Assembly (NCBI RefSeq): GCF_015500095.1
Contig: NZ_CP062983.1
Location: 806,001-870,000, forward strand
Origin: Phototrophicus methaneseepsis
GTDB lineage: Bacteria > Chloroflexota > Anaerolineae > Aggregatilineales > Phototrophicaceae
Direction: 5' to 3'
Length of the DNA stretch: 64,000 nucleotides
A program made the position numbers and the translations under genes. Below, in pieces: positions 62,218 to 64,000 of the stretch (positions are counted from its first letter, which is position 1; each line of letters begins with the position of its first letter). The notes below the pieces were generated by a model that was not told where the DNA came from, did no database searches, and saw only the letters and a program-made list of their open reading frames with translations.

Positions 62218-62661
62218 ATGCCCCATAACCGCGTCGAAGAATATCTGTGCAATTACTCTTGCCCGGTAGAAGCCACAATGGATGTGATTGGCGGCAAATG
62301 GAAGTGCGTCATTATCTATCATTTGCTGGAAAATAATGTTATGCGCTATAACGAAATCCAGCGGCAGATCAATGACGCGCCGCGGCGCACGATTACGCGG
62401 CAATTGCGTGAGCTGGAACAGGCTGGCCTCATTCAGCGGACTGTCTATCCTGAAGTGCCGCCCAAGGTAGAGTATTCGCTAACCCCATTTGGTCAATCTC
62501 TGGAGCCTATCATTAGGATGATGCGCGATTGGGGCAGTGAACACATTGAGGAAATCATCGCTTATCGTGGCCTAGATGCCGATGATGCCTTGCCCGATGA
62601 TGAATCAGCCCAGAGCGCTGCTCATATCAAATTGGCTGAGGTCAATGCCCACGAGGGGTAG
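62218..62661 (+). CDS. HxlR-family transcriptional regulator
   Basis: 147 residues with the HxlR winged helix: CNYSCPVEATMDVIGGKWKC at the start, then PRRTITRQLRELEQAGLIQR (recognition helix) and SLTPFGQSLEPIIRMMRDWG. Cys11 and Cys15 at the N-terminus are in the place of the redox- or quinone-sensing Cys of YodB/QorR-type members. Divergent from the reductase across the palindrome, so it is the likely repressor of both. Its 3' end overlaps the next, convergent gene by 57 bases. Confidence 0.92.
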   Translation: MPHNRVEEYLCNYSCPVEATMDVIGGKWKCVIIYHLLENNVMRYNEIQRQINDAPRRTITRQLRELEQAGLIQRTVYPEVPPKVEYSLTPFGQSLEPIIRMMRDWGSEHIEEIIAYRGLDADDALPDDESAQSAAHIKLAEVNAHEG

Positions 62662-63204
62662 GATCACCGTCATCGTAAACCAGATACCCACCAGCAGCAG
62701 CAAAATCTGAATGCTCATGGTTGCAATGACCAGCACGAAGTTCAGCGGGGAAGAATAGGCTTTTTGCACGGATTGTTGGAAGCGCTGCCAACGCGTGCTG
62801 ATAGCGACGATGACGGGAATTATCGTTATCTCGATCAGCACAAGTATGTTGATGCCGAAGTTTAACGGTTCTTCTCGCAGCCGTCGCAGCATGAAATCCT
62901 TGTTATATTGTGGCAAGAAGTTCCAGAAGAGATACGCGGCGACGGTCAACATGCTGACGACAACCACCAGAATGATGATGCCCGCAATGCTCTGAGCCCT
63001 ACGGCGTACCCATAGCGCAATCGCGATCAGGAAGCCCCATATCGTCACGCCCAACATGAGCCATTGCCCCGGCTCTGTGGCTGTGAATGCCTGGAAGGTA
63101 AATTCCAGGGCGATAGCGCCTGCGACGACCACCACAAGCACGAGATTCACCAGAATGAACAGGGCCAGCACGCCCCATCCGCCAAAACGACTTAGAAATG
63201 ACAA
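62605..63204 (-). CDS. Multi-pass membrane protein, unknown
   Basis: 199 residues with about five membrane helices, joined by RRRAQ and KDFMLRRLREEPLNFG. No family recognised. It converges on and overlaps the HxlR gene by 57 bases, which is unusual for this otherwise loosely packed segment; a shorter C-terminus is not possible, so either both frames are real or the HxlR tail is longer than needed. It is followed upstream by another membrane protein gene in the same direction. Confidence 0.6.
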   Translation of the reverse strand: MSFLSRFGGWGVLALFILVNLVLVVVVAGAIALEFTFQAFTATEPGQWLMLGVTIWGFLIAIALWVRRRAQSIAGIIILVVVVSMLTVAAYLFWNFLPQYNKDFMLRRLREEPLNFGINILVLIEITIIPVIVAISTRWQRFQQSVQKAYSSPLNFVLVIATMSIQILLLLVGIWFTMTVILPLVGIDLSQFDMSSALG

Positions 63205-63298
63205 GACAGCTTACCTTCTGCACCAACAGGCGGTCGGCAACCTATAGGAGACCGCCTCAGGCGCGATAGATGATAACGTCCTGCGATTGTACCCTGGC

Positions 63299-63943
63299 TC
63301 AGTGAATGATGCTGAGCTGGGCCGGGTCGTTTTCCAGTTCGAGCGATGCGGTGGCATGATCATTTGCTGCGAGGCGGGATGTATCTGGTTGGGTAGCCTG
63401 ACGTTTACGTTTTTGCTTATCCTGCTTTTTCATCGTGTAGAACAACCAGGAAAGCCAGATGCTGCTGAGCGTCGTTGAGAGCAATAAAGGGAGCACAGAC
63501 CGATGGTAACCAACGGTTGCCACGTAATCGGCGTAGTTACCCGATTGTAGATAGACCTGGAGCGGATCACCAAAGAGCGCATTGTTAAAGGCCAGGGCGA
63601 TCATTGGCATGATGCAAAGCATGACAATATACAATGCGTTCCCAATCACAATCTTGATGATGCTCTGCCAGCGCTTACGGACGATTCGCCAAGTCAAAAA
63701 GATGCTTGTGAGCAGCAGAGGGATGATGATCATAAAAGGGCCGGGTCCTGTTTCAAAAAAGCGATTGACAGCATACTGCCACGTACCGCTATCAGGCCTG
63801 AATTGTTCTGAGATCATGTCCCATGGTGCGAGATACGCTTCTGTCATGATGGTGATGAAGATAAATATGAGGTACATTGTCGCTAGCCACGCGGCCCCAA
63901 AGAGGCATTGAGTCGCTCGTTTTTGAATCACACCTTTGTGCAT
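63299..63943 (-). CDS. Multi-pass membrane protein, unknown
   Basis: 214 residues with about five hydrophobic segments and a basic cytoplasmic C-terminal part (MKKQDKQKRKRQATQ) followed by an acidic end. No family recognised. It lies 94 bases upstream of the previous membrane gene, so the two could be one unit. Its N-terminus is complete, with the window ending 57 bases beyond. Confidence 0.6.
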   Translation of the reverse strand: MHKGVIQKRATQCLFGAAWLATMYLIFIFITIMTEAYLAPWDMISEQFRPDSGTWQYAVNRFFETGPGPFMIIIPLLLTSIFLTWRIVRKRWQSIIKIVIGNALYIVMLCIMPMIALAFNNALFGDPLQVYLQSGNYADYVATVGYHRSVLPLLLSTTLSSIWLSWLFYTMKKQDKQKRKRQATQPDTSRLAANDHATASLELENDPAQLSIIH

Positions 63944-64000
63944 GATGTGTCTCTTTCTACTTACTGCTTATGTTGCCTTCATGCTCTCAGTATATAGAAA

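Noticed and set aside
1-64000. A GC-skew change at the origin-like region as supporting evidence
   Set aside because: Hand counts in five 300-nt coding samples gave G/C of 89/75, 87/90 and 78/82 on the left and 90/84 and 92/90 on the right. There is no clear change, so I do not use skew as support; the whole genome is needed.

Overview
The window looks like a chromosomal segment of a bacterium of the phylum Chloroflexota, probably Anaerolineae-like. This is inferred from three things: gene content (helix-turn-helix citrate synthase, a MutL/DUF6754-type membrane cluster, many tethered proteins with Thr/Pro/Ala 'TPTP' linkers), hand-counted coding samples of roughly 53-60% G+C, and several genes that appear leaderless. 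I saw no rRNA, tRNA, CRISPR array or transposase.

Layout. 1-3.7 kb: an ABC-2 export operon and a GT-C-type membrane protein on the minus strand. 4.0-8.1 kb: three tandem paralogous membrane-anchored TPR proteins, closed by a perfectly palindromic bidirectional terminator. 8.2-15.1 kb: a PAS histidine kinase, an HTH-citrate synthase fusion with a 14-bp palindrome upstream, a glycosyltransferase/GNAT/methyltransferase operon and a STAS-like protein. 15.1-15.8 kb: a non-coding stretch with a candidate structured RNA. 15.8-27.2 kb: an LPDTG-type protein, then a seven-gene minus-strand cluster (small protein, DUF6754-like membrane protein, two multi-pass membrane proteins, a 1517-residue acidic transmembrane protein with SH3 domains, a MutL-type actin-fold ATPase, a barrel/KOW protein). 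It starts from an apparent leaderless promoter and looks like an undescribed envelope complex. 27.4-38.3 kb: housekeeping and accessory genes, including a radical SAM protein, DEAD-box helicase, sulfatase-fold hydrolase, patatin, metallo-hydrolase and GAF histidine kinase.

38.3-39.1 kb is the most unusual non-coding region: A+T-rich (about 38% G+C in a 240-nt sample), with at least nine TTGGGATAA-type repeats, three exact AGTTATGAACAG repeats, two perfect relaxed-consensus DnaA boxes and a large inverted repeat. It resembles a replication origin. Next to it are a three-gene phage-tail-like remnant and a TIR-transmembrane-SH3 protein, then an FHA protein.

43-54 kb holds a WD40 propeller, a GT39 enzyme coupled to an AviRa-type rRNA methyltransferase, MoaA, a beta-phosphoglucomutase-type enzyme with a cluster of operator-like repeats, an SDR dehydrogenase and hydrolases. 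54-55 kb holds a low-G+C pair of unknown genes, the first with the Cys/His layout of permuted papain-like enzymes. 55.1-57.1 kb holds an ABC-F ribosome-protection-type gene preceded by a promoter, two overlapping mini-ORFs and an intrinsic terminator, which together have the architecture of a translation-sensing attenuator. 57-64 kb holds a double GNAT protein, a 31-codon gene, a sugar kinase, a GT2 enzyme, a divergent HxlR/quinone-oxidoreductase pair with a palindromic operator, and two membrane proteins.
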